Origin: Gemmatimonadota bacterium
GTDB lineage: Bacteria; Gemmatimonadota; Gemmatimonadetes; Gemmatimonadales; Gemmatimonadaceae
Reading direction: 5' to 3'
Length of the DNA stretch: 15,689 nt
Assembly: GCA_947457715.1 (NCBI GenBank)
Contig: CANGXK010000022.1
Location: forward strand, 1 to 15,689
This document shows positions 7,364-15,367 of the stretch, in pieces. Position 1 is the stretch's first letter. Each line of letters begins with the position of its first letter. Under the pieces are notes generated by a model. The model searched no databases and had not been told where the DNA came from. It saw nothing but the letters and a program-made list of their open reading frames with translations. The translations under genes and the position numbers were made by a program.

Positions 7364-9334
7364 TTGAAGCACCTCTCACGTTTGTTTCGTCGCGTCGCTC
7401 GGCGCGTCGCCCAGGCGGCGGCGATCCTCGGTGCGACCGGCACCGCGCTGCACGCGCAGACCCCGGTGCATCCGCTCGACCAGCTGTCGGCCAAAGAACA
7501 CTGGGCCATCTACGACGCTCTACAGGCGTCGGGCAAGCTCGACTCCACGTTCCGCCTGCTGTACGAAGGGCTCAAAGAACCGGCCAAGAGCGAGGTGCTG
7601 GCCTGGCAGCCGGGGCAGCCGCTCAGGCGCGAGGCCACCGTACACCTTACGCAGGGCAAGTTCGGCTACGAAGCGGTGGTGGATGTCACCGGCAAGAAAC
7701 TGGTGTCGTGGTTACAACTGCCCGGTAAGCAATTCATGACGAGCGGCCCCGAGTCCGACGCAGCCGAAGGAATCGCCATGAAGGACCCGCGGGTGAAGGC
7801 GGCGCTGCGCCAGCGCGGCGTAACCGACTTCACGCATGTGTCGTGCAGCCCCGCCAACAACGGGTACTTCGACCTTCCGGAAGAGCGCAATGCGCGCGTG
7901 CTTCACGTGACGTGCAGTGACGAGCGCGGCCGCATCTCCGGCTACGGCGAATCGTTCGACGGCTTCGTGGTCGTGGTCGACGTCACCAATGAGAAGGTAT
8001 TGCGCATCGTGGACGTGGCCGCGGCACGCAGCGGTCTGCCCGACGGCCATTCTCCCGAGGAAATCGGCCCGACGCGCGCACCGGTGAATGCGGTGACCAT
8101 GGTGCAACCGAAGGGCGCGACGTACACGCTGAACGGGCATGAAGTCGCGTGGCAGAACTGGAAGTTCCACTTCCGCATGGACATGCGTCGCGGCCTCGTA
8201 CTCTCGCGCGTGCGCTACGACGATGCCGGTAAGGAACGCTCGATCATGTATCAGGGCTCGCTGTCGGAGCTGTTCGTGCCGTACATGGACCCCACCGATC
8301 CCTGGAACTACCAGGGCTACTTCGACCTCGGCACATATCCATTTGCCTTCGGTGGCATCGCCAGCTCGCTCGAGCCCGGCGTGGAGTGCCCCGACTACGC
8401 CACGTACTTTCACAGCTATGTGGTGACCGCGAAGGGCGCGCCGCGAGAACGTCAGCGCACAGCCTGCCTGTTCGAGCGCAATACCGGTGACGTGGCGTGG
8501 CGGCATACGCGCGCCGGCGGCGGTGTGAACGAAGCGCGACCGCGTACCGATCTCGTGCTGCGCATGTACATGAACGCCGGCAACTACGACTACCTGTTCG
8601 ACTGGGTGCTGAGCCAGGACGGCGCGATCACCGTCAATCTGGGCGCCACCGGCATGGACCAGGTGAAGGCGGCGTCGGGCACGCCCAAGGACAACGACTA
8701 CGGACGGATGATCGCCAACAAGCTCGTGGGCGTGAACCACAGTCACTTCTTCTCGTTCCGCCTCGACATGGATGTGGACGGCACGCAGAACTCGTTGCTG
8801 GTGGATAAGCTGCAGACCACTACACTGCCGAAGGAGAATCCGCGTCGCAGCATCTGGACGGTCAATACGACCACGGCGCAAACCGAGAAGGACGGCATGC
8901 GCATGTCGCCGATGACTGCGCCCGAAGTGTGGCGCATCGTGAATCCGGCGGTGAACAACGCCTTCGGCTGGCCGGTGGGCTACGAGATCGAAGGCCACGG
9001 TGCGATGTCGCTGATGTCCCCCGATGACTATATGCGGAAGCGCGCTGGCTTCGTGGATCACACGTTGTGGACCACACCGTACGCGCCAGCCGAGCTTTAT
9101 GCGAGCGGTGACTATCCCACCAACAGTGTGGCCAACGACGGTCTCACGAAGTGGACGTCCGCCAACCGGTCCATCGCCAACACCGACGTGGTCACCTGGC
9201 TCACGCTTGGCTTCCACCATGTGCCGCGTCCGGAAGACTGGCCGGTGATGCCGGTAGCGTGGCACAGCTTCGCCATCAAGCCGGTGGGGTTCTTCGGACG
9301 CAGCCCGGCGATCGACATTCCGCGCCAGCGGTAG
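7364..9334 (+). CDS. Secreted copper-containing primary amine oxidase
   Basis: 656 residues from the TTG at 7364. It oxidatively deaminates primary amines to aldehyde, ammonia and hydrogen peroxide using copper and a self-made topaquinone cofactor. A basic signal peptide is followed by AAAILGATGTALHAQ and likely cleavage after Ala-Gln, so it acts in the periplasm or outside. Visible active-site parts are: catalytic Asp321 in YFDLGTYPF; the topaquinone precursor Tyr408 in AGNYDYLFDWV; copper ligands His459 and His461 in NHSHFFSFRLDMDVDG; and the third ligand His634 in VAWHSFAIKPVGFF near the C-terminus. The usual Ser/Thr three residues before the motif Asn is Asn404 here. The length fits bacterial enzymes lacking the extra N-terminal domain of the E. 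coli protein. It stands alone, with no aldehyde dehydrogenase or amine transporter beside it in this window. Confidence 0.93.
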   Translation: MKHLSRLFRRVARRVAQAAAILGATGTALHAQTPVHPLDQLSAKEHWAIYDALQASGKLDSTFRLLYEGLKEPAKSEVLAWQPGQPLRREATVHLTQGKFGYEAVVDVTGKKLVSWLQLPGKQFMTSGPESDAAEGIAMKDPRVKAALRQRGVTDFTHVSCSPANNGYFDLPEERNARVLHVTCSDERGRISGYGESFDGFVVVVDVTNEKVLRIVDVAAARSGLPDGHSPEEIGPTRAPVNAVTMVQPKGATYTLNGHEVAWQNWKFHFRMDMRRGLVLSRVRYDDAGKERSIMYQGSLSELFVPYMDPTDPWNYQGYFDLGTYPFAFGGIASSLEPGVECPDYATYFHSYVVTAKGAPRERQRTACLFERNTGDVAWRHTRAGGGVNEARPRTDLVLRMYMNAGNYDYLFDWVLSQDGAITVNLGATGMDQVKAASGTPKDNDYGRMIANKLVGVNHSHFFSFRLDMDVDGTQNSLLVDKLQTTTLPKENPRRSIWTVNTTTAQTEKDGMRMSPMTAPEVWRIVNPAVNNAFGWPVGYEIEGHGAMSLMSPDDYMRKRAGFVDHTLWTTPYAPAELYASGDYPTNSVANDGLTKWTSANRSIANTDVVTWLTLGFHHVPRPEDWPVMPVAWHSFAIKPVGFFGRSPAIDIPRQR

Positions 9335-9382
9335 ATCAGCGTTCGCGGCATCGCCAACAGCAGCGTTCCCACCAACGTTTAC

Positions 9383-9423
9383 GCCGCATCTCGCGGGCAG
9401 CACCGGCGCTGTCGAGATGCGGC
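9383..9423. terminator. Strong hairpin between convergent genes
   Basis: GCCGCATCTCG (9383-9393) and CGAGATGCGGC (9413-9423) are a perfect 11-base inverted repeat. Inside the 19-base loop CAGC and GCTG can pair again, lengthening the stem. It lies 48 bases past the amine oxidase stop and just past the end of the minus-strand operon, a normal place for a two-way terminator. Neither side has a proper T-run, so it may act as an RNA-stabilising or Rho-assisted end rather than a classic intrinsic terminator. Confidence 0.6.
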
Positions 9424-9457
9424 ATGGTGAGATCGAGCAACATGCGTCCTGCGTGCT

Positions 9458-9719
9458 TCAAGCCTGCACGGCTCTGCTGGAGATGCTTTCCAAACGGAGA
9501 ACGCGAACAGCCACAGCGGCGAACACAATTTCTGCGCACAGGACGCCAAGGAAGAGCACGGCGGGCGTTCCATCAATGACGATGCTGCAGATCCAACCGA
9601 GGGCGAAGCCGGCGCGCAGGGATACGATTACCAACAACGACGTGTGCTGGTATATCGGGCACAGAGCGCCGATACCGAAACAGCACTGCGATGCCGAGGA
9701 ATCTCCACAAACGTGCCAC
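9458..9719 (-). pseudogene. Small membrane protein gene, apparently frameshifted
   Basis: Reading from GTG 9719, with AAGGAG (minus strand, 9731-9726) 5 bases before it, the first frame gives RLWRFLGIAVLFRYRRS, then VPDIPAH, and continues to a stop after 48 residues. The frame one base over takes up convincing membrane sequence: SLLVIVSLRAGFALGWICSI, then PAVLFLGVLCAEIVFAAVAV, ending LRLESISSRAVQA at 9458. Removing one base near 9645 would join them into an 86-residue or so protein with two or three membrane helices. The second frame alone is open from GTG 9721, but its first 25 residues (Cys-rich, MWHVCGDSSASQCC) do not look real. It sits 27 bases after the flavocytochrome gene, as a third operon member. 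Family unknown. A sequencing error is possible. Confidence 0.5.
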
Positions 9720-9746
9720 ACTCGCTCCTTCTTGGCGACCGCCGAC

Positions 9747-11048
9747 CTACTTGAACGTATCCGACATGAGGTTGGTGAACCACTTCAGCATGTCTTCATA
9801 GTTCTCACTCGTCGCATCGAGCGATTCCGTCACGCCGTTTCCCGTGGGCGTCATCGTGCGGGTCACAGGGTCGTAGCGGAACACGACCGAGAGCCATGAG
9901 GCGGTGGTCTTGGTGATTGGGGTGAAACAGGAGGAGTTGGTCATCGGCGTCTGGTTCACGACACCGCCGGTCAGCAGCTGAATGATGGCCGCGGCGCAGA
10001 CCTTCGCCTCGGCATTGGCGATATGCCCGGCCTTCGGCTGCGTCGTCGCCGATGCGTCGCCGAGGACGTGCACCAGCGGCACCGCCGTCGACTCGTAGGT
10101 GAGCACATCTACGCCGGCAAACTTGCCCGCGACGCTGTTGGGGCCGGGGGCGTTGGCCAAACCGATCCCCGATCCCGTGACCAGCGCACCGGCCTTATGC
10201 GTCGGGATCGCGTTGATCACCTTTCCCTTGAAGGAGCCGGCCGAACTCGTCGTGACCGTCATGGTGTCCGCGTCGATGCCGGTGATCACCGCATTGGGCA
10301 CGTAAGTAATGATGCCTTTGTGCGTGGCGCTGAACGCGCGTCCGAAATTGATTGGCTCTGCCTGAATGGAGGGGTTGGCATCGAGAATCACGACCCGACC
10401 CCCGCCCTTCACGCGCTTGAGATAGTCAGCGACAACGCATGCCCGCTCATACGGTCCAGGCGGGCAGCGATACGGCTTCGGCGGGATCGTCATGATAAAG
10501 GTGTCGGCCTTGGTCATCGACTGGATCTGCGCCTTGAGTGCCGTGGTCTGTGCACCAGCCTTCCAGGCGTGCACGATCTTCGCGCGATTCGCGGCCGTAC
10601 CGGCGAGGGGAAGCGGTTCGAAGTCAATGCCGGGCGAGAGCACGAGTCGATCATATGGCAACCGCGCACCGTTGGAGAGCAGCACGCTGCGGCCGGCCGG
10701 ATCGATCGACGTGACCGACGCGGTTACCACCTTCACGCCGTACTTGCTGCTCAAGGTCGCGTAGTTGAACCCCAATTGGGTCAAGCTGCGCTCTCCCGTG
10801 AGCACCATGTTGCTGAAGATGTTCGAGTAGTAGGTCGCGTTGGGTTCGACGAGGGTGACATTCAGTCCGGTGCCGCCCCACAGGCGCAGGAACTTGGCGA
10901 TGGTGGTACCACCCATGCCGCCACCGACCACCACCACGCGCCCGGTAGCACCGGCGGCCGTGGTGGCCGGGAGCCCGAGGGCTGACCGAAAGGCGGCGAG
11001 CCCGAGCCCGGCTGCACCGAGCCCCTGCAGAAAGGTTCTACGTTGCAT
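9747..11048 (-). CDS. fccB: Flavocytochrome c sulfide dehydrogenase-type flavoprotein
   Basis: 433 residues. Sulfide dehydrogenase flavoproteins (FccB) pass electrons from sulfide through FAD to a cytochrome c partner in the periplasm. A classic Tat signal, MQRRTFLQGLGAAGLGLAAF, is followed by the FAD motif VVVVGGGMGGTT (38-49). PPKPYRCPPGPYER contains Cys195, and the C-terminal domain has NSSCFTP with Cys374. These two positions match the redox-active disulfide pair known in the Allochromatium enzyme (Cys161/Cys337). VHVLGDASATTQPKAGH is the second FAD-contact region; the usual Cys after GDA is Ser here, and the WCPV segment is also lost. The ATG is 2 bases after the stop of the cytochrome c gene (TGACCATG), so the pair is co-translated. 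A sulfide role is likely by family, but another reductant is possible given the divergent motifs. Confidence 0.85.
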   Translation of the reverse strand: MQRRTFLQGLGAAGLGLAAFRSALGLPATTAAGATGRVVVVGGGMGGTTIAKFLRLWGGTGLNVTLVEPNATYYSNIFSNMVLTGERSLTQLGFNYATLSSKYGVKVVTASVTSIDPAGRSVLLSNGARLPYDRLVLSPGIDFEPLPLAGTAANRAKIVHAWKAGAQTTALKAQIQSMTKADTFIMTIPPKPYRCPPGPYERACVVADYLKRVKGGGRVVILDANPSIQAEPINFGRAFSATHKGIITYVPNAVITGIDADTMTVTTSSAGSFKGKVINAIPTHKAGALVTGSGIGLANAPGPNSVAGKFAGVDVLTYESTAVPLVHVLGDASATTQPKAGHIANAEAKVCAAAIIQLLTGGVVNQTPMTNSSCFTPITKTTASWLSVVFRYDPVTRTMTPTGNGVTESLDATSENYEDMLKWFTNLMSDTFK

Positions 11049-11050
11049 GG

Positions 11051-11440
11051 TCAGTGGCCCTGTCGTGAGATGTAGTCGGCAATGAGCGCGATCTCGGCGG
11101 GAGTGTAGGCGAGCGCATGCAGGTTCATGATGTTGTCCCGCGGATTCTTGCCGCGCATTTCGGTCAGCTCCGCGATGATGCCGGAGGCGCTCTCGCCGGC
11201 GATCTTGAGTTCGCCAGCGACGCCATCGGTGCCGTGGCACTGAAAGCAATTCGCCGCGAGGGCTCGACCCGCGAGGTTGACCTCGGCGGTTGCGGCGGCG
11301 AGCGGCGGCGCGTTGGCGGGGGACTGCTCGTCGGGCGTCGCGGTGGGAAGCTCCGAACAAGCCGCGAACGCGAGTGCGGCAAGAAGGGGCGTCAGTGCCG
11401 CCGCAACGGTGGTGTGGGTGCTCTTCGTGTGCAGTGGCAT
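11051..11440 (-). CDS. Lipoprotein-like monohaem cytochrome c (FccA-type partner)
   Basis: 129 residues from ATG 11440. The N-terminal signal segment (TVAAALTPLLAALAFAAC) ends at Cys28 in an imperfect lipobox, so it may be lipid-anchored. A Pro/Ala-rich linker (about 32-50) leads to a class I cytochrome domain: haem-binding CFQCH at 65-69, a likely distal ligand Met105 in NIMNLHALAYTPAEIALIADYI, and a C-terminal helix. It has a single haem motif; the well-studied Allochromatium FccA is dihaem. It is the first gene of the operon and directly precedes the flavoprotein, so it most likely takes electrons from it and passes them to the respiratory chain. The frame is open upstream to ATG 11524, but the extra 28 residues (Pro-rich) would bury the signal peptide. 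No good ribosome site is seen before 11440. Confidence 0.82.
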   Translation of the reverse strand: MPLHTKSTHTTVAAALTPLLAALAFAACSELPTATPDEQSPANAPPLAAATAEVNLAGRALAANCFQCHGTDGVAGELKIAGESASGIIAELTEMRGKNPRDNIMNLHALAYTPAEIALIADYISRQGH

Positions 11441-11746
11441 AGGCGGTGGAAGAGGTCCTGGTGCCTGAGGGCGAAGCAACCAATGGTCGACGAGGTAGAG
11501 CGTGCGATGTCCCGTCGCGTTCACAGCCGCGCTCGCTGCGGCGAGGGACTTGTACTAACAATGTCGTCTCCGGGTCGACTTACGCTGTGACGGAGAACAC
11601 CGAGCGCACTCTTCCGTTGATCCAAGTGTCACCAGCTGACATCATGTGCCACCACATGCGATCCACCTTGCGCGTCAGGGATTCCACGACACGATCGGCC
11701 CGCCTCTCCCGACAGCGCCGCGGAATATCAGAGTCCACCATTCGGG
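11441..11746. promoter_or_regulatory. Divergent control region, cytochrome operon / nifJ
   Basis: This 306-base stretch lies between the cytochrome c start (minus) and the nifJ start (plus) and should carry both promoters. It holds a perfect palindrome at 11643-11658, listed separately. No convincing -35/-10 pair or leader structure was recognised, and frames crossing it have no protein signature. Confidence 0.5.
11643..11658. promoter_or_regulatory. Palindromic operator candidate CATGTG-N4-CACATG
   Basis: CATGTG (11643-11648) and CACATG (11653-11658) are exact inverted copies around CCAC. The shape suits a dimeric regulator. The site is 88 bases before the nifJ start and about 200 before the cytochrome gene start. 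Which gene it serves, and which regulator, cannot be told from the window. Confidence 0.4.
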
Positions 11747-14700
11747 ATGGACCGAACTGAGGAAGCGCGACCGCTGGCCGTGGCGCCCACCGCCCCCGTA
11801 CGCCTCGCCAAGTGGAAGACGCTCGACGCCAACGAAGCCGTGGCGTCGGTCGCGTACCGACTCAGCGAAGTCATCGCCATTTATCCGATCACGCCCGCCT
11901 CCGCGATGGGCGAGCATGCGGATGCGTGGAGCGCCGACCTCACGCCGAACCTCTGGGGTCGCGTGCCCGAGGTGGCTGAGATGCAGTCGGAGGGCGGAGC
12001 CGCCGGCGCGGTGCACGGTGCGCTGATGACGGGCGCGCTCACGACGACCTTCACGGCGTCGCAGGGGCTGCTGCTCATGCTCCCCAATCTCTACAAGATT
12101 GCCGGCGAGCTTACGCCGTTCGTGCTGCATGTGGCCGCGCGCACACTCGCCACGCACGCCCTCTCGATCTTCGGCGATCACTCCGACGTGATGTCGGCGC
12201 GCATGACCGGCATGGCGCAGCTCTGCGCGGGTAATGCCCAGGAGGCGCAGGATTTTGCCGCAGTGGCGCACGCGGTCACGCTGCGCGCGCGGATTCCCGT
12301 GATGCATTTCTTCGACGGCTTCCGCACGTCGCATGAGATCACGAAGGTCGCCACGCTCGACGACGATACGCTGCGCGGACTGCTCGATGAAGCGGCGCTC
12401 GCGGCGTTCCGTGGCCGCGCGCTCGATCCCGATCATCCCTCCATCCGCGGCACCGCACAGAACCCCGACGCGTGGTTTCAGGGACGGGAAGCATGCGAAC
12501 CGTTCTATGCCGCGTTCCCGGACCTGCTCGACGACACGTTTACCCGCTTCGCTGAGCTCACGGGTCGCCGTTATCAGCTGTTCGAGTACGTGGGCGCCGC
12601 CGATGCCGACCGCGTGATCATCATGATGGGCTCTGGCGCCGAATGTGCGCACGAGACCGTCGAGCATCTCACGGCCATTGGTGAGAAGGTGGGCGTGCTT
12701 AAGGTGCGCCTCTTCAGGCCGTGGAGTGCCGCGTACCTGTTGGCCGTGCTGCCCGCCAGCGTGAAAGCCATCGCCGTGCTCGATCGGACCAAAGAGCCGG
12801 GCTCCGCGGGCGAGCCGTTGCTGCTCGAGGTCACGCAGGCCCTCTGCGACGCCGTCGCCGAGGGTACGCGCCCCCTGATGCCGCGCGTAGTCGGCGGGCG
12901 CTACGGCTTGTCGTCGAAGGAATTCACGCCGGCCATGGTGAAGTCGATCTTCAGCGAGCTCACCAAGAGCAAACCGAAATCGCGCTTCACCGTCGGCATC
13001 CGCGACGACGTCTCGGGCTCGTCGCTCGCCTGGGACGCCGATGACGACATCGAGGCCGATGATGTGCAGCGTGCGATTTTCTTCGGGCTCGGTGCCGACG
13101 GCACCGTCTCGGCCAACAAGGCCACGATCAAGATCATCGGCGAGAAGACCCCGAAATACGCGCAAGGACACTTCGAATATGACTCGCGCAAGTCGGGGTC
13201 GACGACCATCTCCTATCTGCGCTTCGGTCCGCGTCCCATCCGCAGCACCTATCGTGTGAGCAGAGCGCAGTTCATCGCCGTGCACGACCCCGAGTTCCTC
13301 GAGAAGCGCGACGTGTTCTCGGCGGCCATGCCCGGGGCCACGATTCTCGTAAATACCGTGGTGACGGCGGAGCAGTTCTTCGACTCGTTACCGCTCGAAG
13401 TGCAGCGCCAGCTGGTGGAGAAGCGATGCCATGTGTACGTGATCGACGGCTACGGCGTGGCAGAGCGTGCGGGGCTCGGTCGCCGGATCAACACGGTCAT
13501 GCAGGCCTGCTACTTCGCGCTCGCGAAGGTCCTGCCGATCGACGAAGCGCTCGATCATGTGAAAGCCAGCGTCATGGCCACGTACGGCCGTCGTGGCGGC
13601 GAGGTGGTGAAGCGCAATATGATGGCGCTCGACACCGCGCTGGCGCAGTTGCGCGAGATCACGATCCCACTGGCCGTCACCACGGCGCGCCTGCGCGCTC
13701 CGGTGGTGCAAGGCCACGTCACCGACTTCGTGCAGCGCGTCACGCGCGTGCTGCTCGAAGGCAACGGCGATCTGCTCCCGGTGAGTGCCTTCCCGCCCGA
13801 CGGCACCTGGCCCACCGGCACGAGCAAGTTCGAGAAGCGCGCGATCGCCCAGGAGATCCCCTCGTGGAACGAGGATCTCTGCGTGCAGTGCAACTTCTGC
13901 TCGATGATCTGCCCGCACGCGGCCATCCAGACCAAGGTCTACGCGCCCGAAGCACTCGCGGGCGCGCCCGATGGGTTCAAGTCGATCGCGCAGGACATCT
14001 ACCCCATGCCCGAAGGCACGCGCTTCACGGTGCAGGTGGCACCCGAAGACTGCACCGGGTGCGGGCTGTGCATCGAGGTGTGCCCGGCGAAGGACCGCAA
14101 GCAGCCGAGTCGCAAGGCGCTCATGGCCACGCCGCTCGATCTGCATCGTGAGAAGGAACGCGATGCCTTCGCCTTCTACGAAACAATGCCGTCGGCATCG
14201 CTCGCCGGCATCACCATCGAGAAGCGATCGGCCGCACTCCGCTTGCCGCTGTTCGAGTTCTCCGGTGCCTGCGCCGGCTGTGGCGAGACGCCGTACATCC
14301 GGCTGCTCACGCAGCTCTATGGCGACCGGCTGGTAATGGCCAACGCCACCGGCTGCTCTTCGATCTACGGCGGCAATCTTCCCACGTCGCCGTACACCAC
14401 CAATGCCGACGGGCGTGGTCCGGCCTGGGCGAACTCGTTGTTCGAAGACAACGCCGAGTTCGGGTTTGGCATGCGGCTCTCGCTCGACGCACAGGCCGCG
14501 CGGGCGAAAGCCTTGGTGGCCGCGATGGCCGACCGGCTTCCGCAGGATCTGGCCGAGGCGCTGCTGCAGCCAGCGGGGCACGATGACGCCTACATCGCCG
14601 TGCAGCGCGCCCGCGTGGACACGCTCCAGCTGGCGCTCGCCCACGACCCGAGTCCTGAAGCGAAGATCCTTCGCGAGGTGGCGCATCACCTGGTACCACG

Positions 14701-15367
14701 CAGCCTGTGGATCGTGGGCGGCGACGGATGGGCATACGACATCGGCTTTGGCGGACTCGATCACGTGCTGGCATCACACAAGAACGTGAACGTGCTCGTG
14801 CTCGATACCGAGGTGTATTCCAACACCGGTGGACAGGCGAGTAAAGCCACGCCCCTTGGCGCGGGTGCCAAGTTCGCCACCTCGGGCAAGGCGACACGCA
14901 AGAAGGACCTCGGCCTGCTCGCCATGAGCTACGGCCACGTGTACGTGGCGCAGGTGGCCATGCAGTCGAGAAGCCAACAAACGGTGGAGGTGCTTCTCGA
15001 GGCCGAGCGGCATCCCGGACCGTCGCTGGTGATTGCGCACAGCCCGTGCATCGCGCACGGCTACGACTTGATCAAGAGCCCGCAACAGCAGAAGCGCGCG
15101 GTGGATAGCGGGATGTGGCCGCTGTACCACTACGATCCCGCGCGCGTGGACCAGGGAGAGTCACCGCTGGTGCTCGACTCGCCCGAGCCGCGGCTCGACG
15201 TAGCGCGATACATGGAGAACGAGGCGCGGTTCCGCATGGTCGAGCTGAGGTCGAGCGAGCGCTATGCGATGCTGCTCGACGCCGCGCGCGACGGCGTCAA
15301 GCAGCGTCGCGCGCTCTATGAGCAAATGGCAAAAATCCACCTCCCGCCGGAGCACCGGAATGGTTGA
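11747..15367 (+). CDS. nifJ: Pyruvate:ferredoxin (flavodoxin) oxidoreductase
   Basis: 1206 residues, a full single-chain enzyme of the homodimeric type. It converts pyruvate and CoA to acetyl-CoA and CO2, passing electrons to ferredoxin or flavodoxin in the cytoplasm. Domain I has the substrate/TPP motif YPITPASAMGEHADAW (from 46). A middle region has FFGLGADGTVSANK and the EKR-type segment around VYVIDGYGVAERAGLGRRIN. Two 4Fe-4S sites are Cys712/715/718/722 (CVQCNFCSMICP) and Cys769/772/775/779 (CTGCGLCIEVCP). The TPP domain carries GGDGWAYDIGFGG and TEVYSNTGGQASK. The proximal cluster ligands Cys842, Cys845, Cys870 and Cys1101 keep exactly the spacing of Cys812/815/840/1071 in the Desulfovibrio africanus enzyme. 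No strong ribosome site precedes ATG 11747; an in-frame start further inside would cut the first helix. The stop overlaps the next gene by 8 bases. Confidence 0.96.
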   Translation: MDRTEEARPLAVAPTAPVRLAKWKTLDANEAVASVAYRLSEVIAIYPITPASAMGEHADAWSADLTPNLWGRVPEVAEMQSEGGAAGAVHGALMTGALTTTFTASQGLLLMLPNLYKIAGELTPFVLHVAARTLATHALSIFGDHSDVMSARMTGMAQLCAGNAQEAQDFAAVAHAVTLRARIPVMHFFDGFRTSHEITKVATLDDDTLRGLLDEAALAAFRGRALDPDHPSIRGTAQNPDAWFQGREACEPFYAAFPDLLDDTFTRFAELTGRRYQLFEYVGAADADRVIIMMGSGAECAHETVEHLTAIGEKVGVLKVRLFRPWSAAYLLAVLPASVKAIAVLDRTKEPGSAGEPLLLEVTQALCDAVAEGTRPLMPRVVGGRYGLSSKEFTPAMVKSIFSELTKSKPKSRFTVGIRDDVSGSSLAWDADDDIEADDVQRAIFFGLGADGTVSANKATIKIIGEKTPKYAQGHFEYDSRKSGSTTISYLRFGPRPIRSTYRVSRAQFIAVHDPEFLEKRDVFSAAMPGATILVNTVVTAEQFFDSLPLEVQRQLVEKRCHVYVIDGYGVAERAGLGRRINTVMQACYFALAKVLPIDEALDHVKASVMATYGRRGGEVVKRNMMALDTALAQLREITIPLAVTTARLRAPVVQGHVTDFVQRVTRVLLEGNGDLLPVSAFPPDGTWPTGTSKFEKRAIAQEIPSWNEDLCVQCNFCSMICPHAAIQTKVYAPEALAGAPDGFKSIAQDIYPMPEGTRFTVQVAPEDCTGCGLCIEVCPAKDRKQPSRKALMATPLDLHREKERDAFAFYETMPSASLAGITIEKRSAALRLPLFEFSGACAGCGETPYIRLLTQLYGDRLVMANATGCSSIYGGNLPTSPYTTNADGRGPAWANSLFEDNAEFGFGMRLSLDAQAARAKALVAAMADRLPQDLAEALLQPAGHDDAYIAVQRARVDTLQLALAHDPSPEAKILREVAHHLVPRSLWIVGGDGWAYDIGFGGLDHVLASHKNVNVLVLDTEVYSNTGGQASKATPLGAGAKFATSGKATRKKDLGLLAMSYGHVYVAQVAMQSRSQQTVEVLLEAERHPGPSLVIAHSPCIAHGYDLIKSPQQQKRAVDSGMWPLYHYDPARVDQGESPLVLDSPEPRLDVARYMENEARFRMVELRSSERYAMLLDAARDGVKQRRALYEQMAKIHLPPEHRNG

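Noticed and set aside
7712..9403. 563-codon minus-strand open frame opposite the amine oxidase
   Set aside because: His/Arg/Val-rich shadow frame; the plus strand has all active-site residues of a copper amine oxidase.
9601..9719. DUF4160-like start in the frameshifted gene (RFLGIAVLF)
   Set aside because: The resemblance stops after about nine residues; the PPHFH signature of DUF4160 is absent and the continuation is membrane-like.
9747..11048. Loss of the redox disulfide in the FccB-like protein, suspected from the missing WCPV and GDAC cysteines
   Set aside because: On counting out the Allochromatium protein as I recall it, the redox pair falls in RCPPGPYER and the later NTCYS segment; both have counterparts here (Cys195, Cys374).
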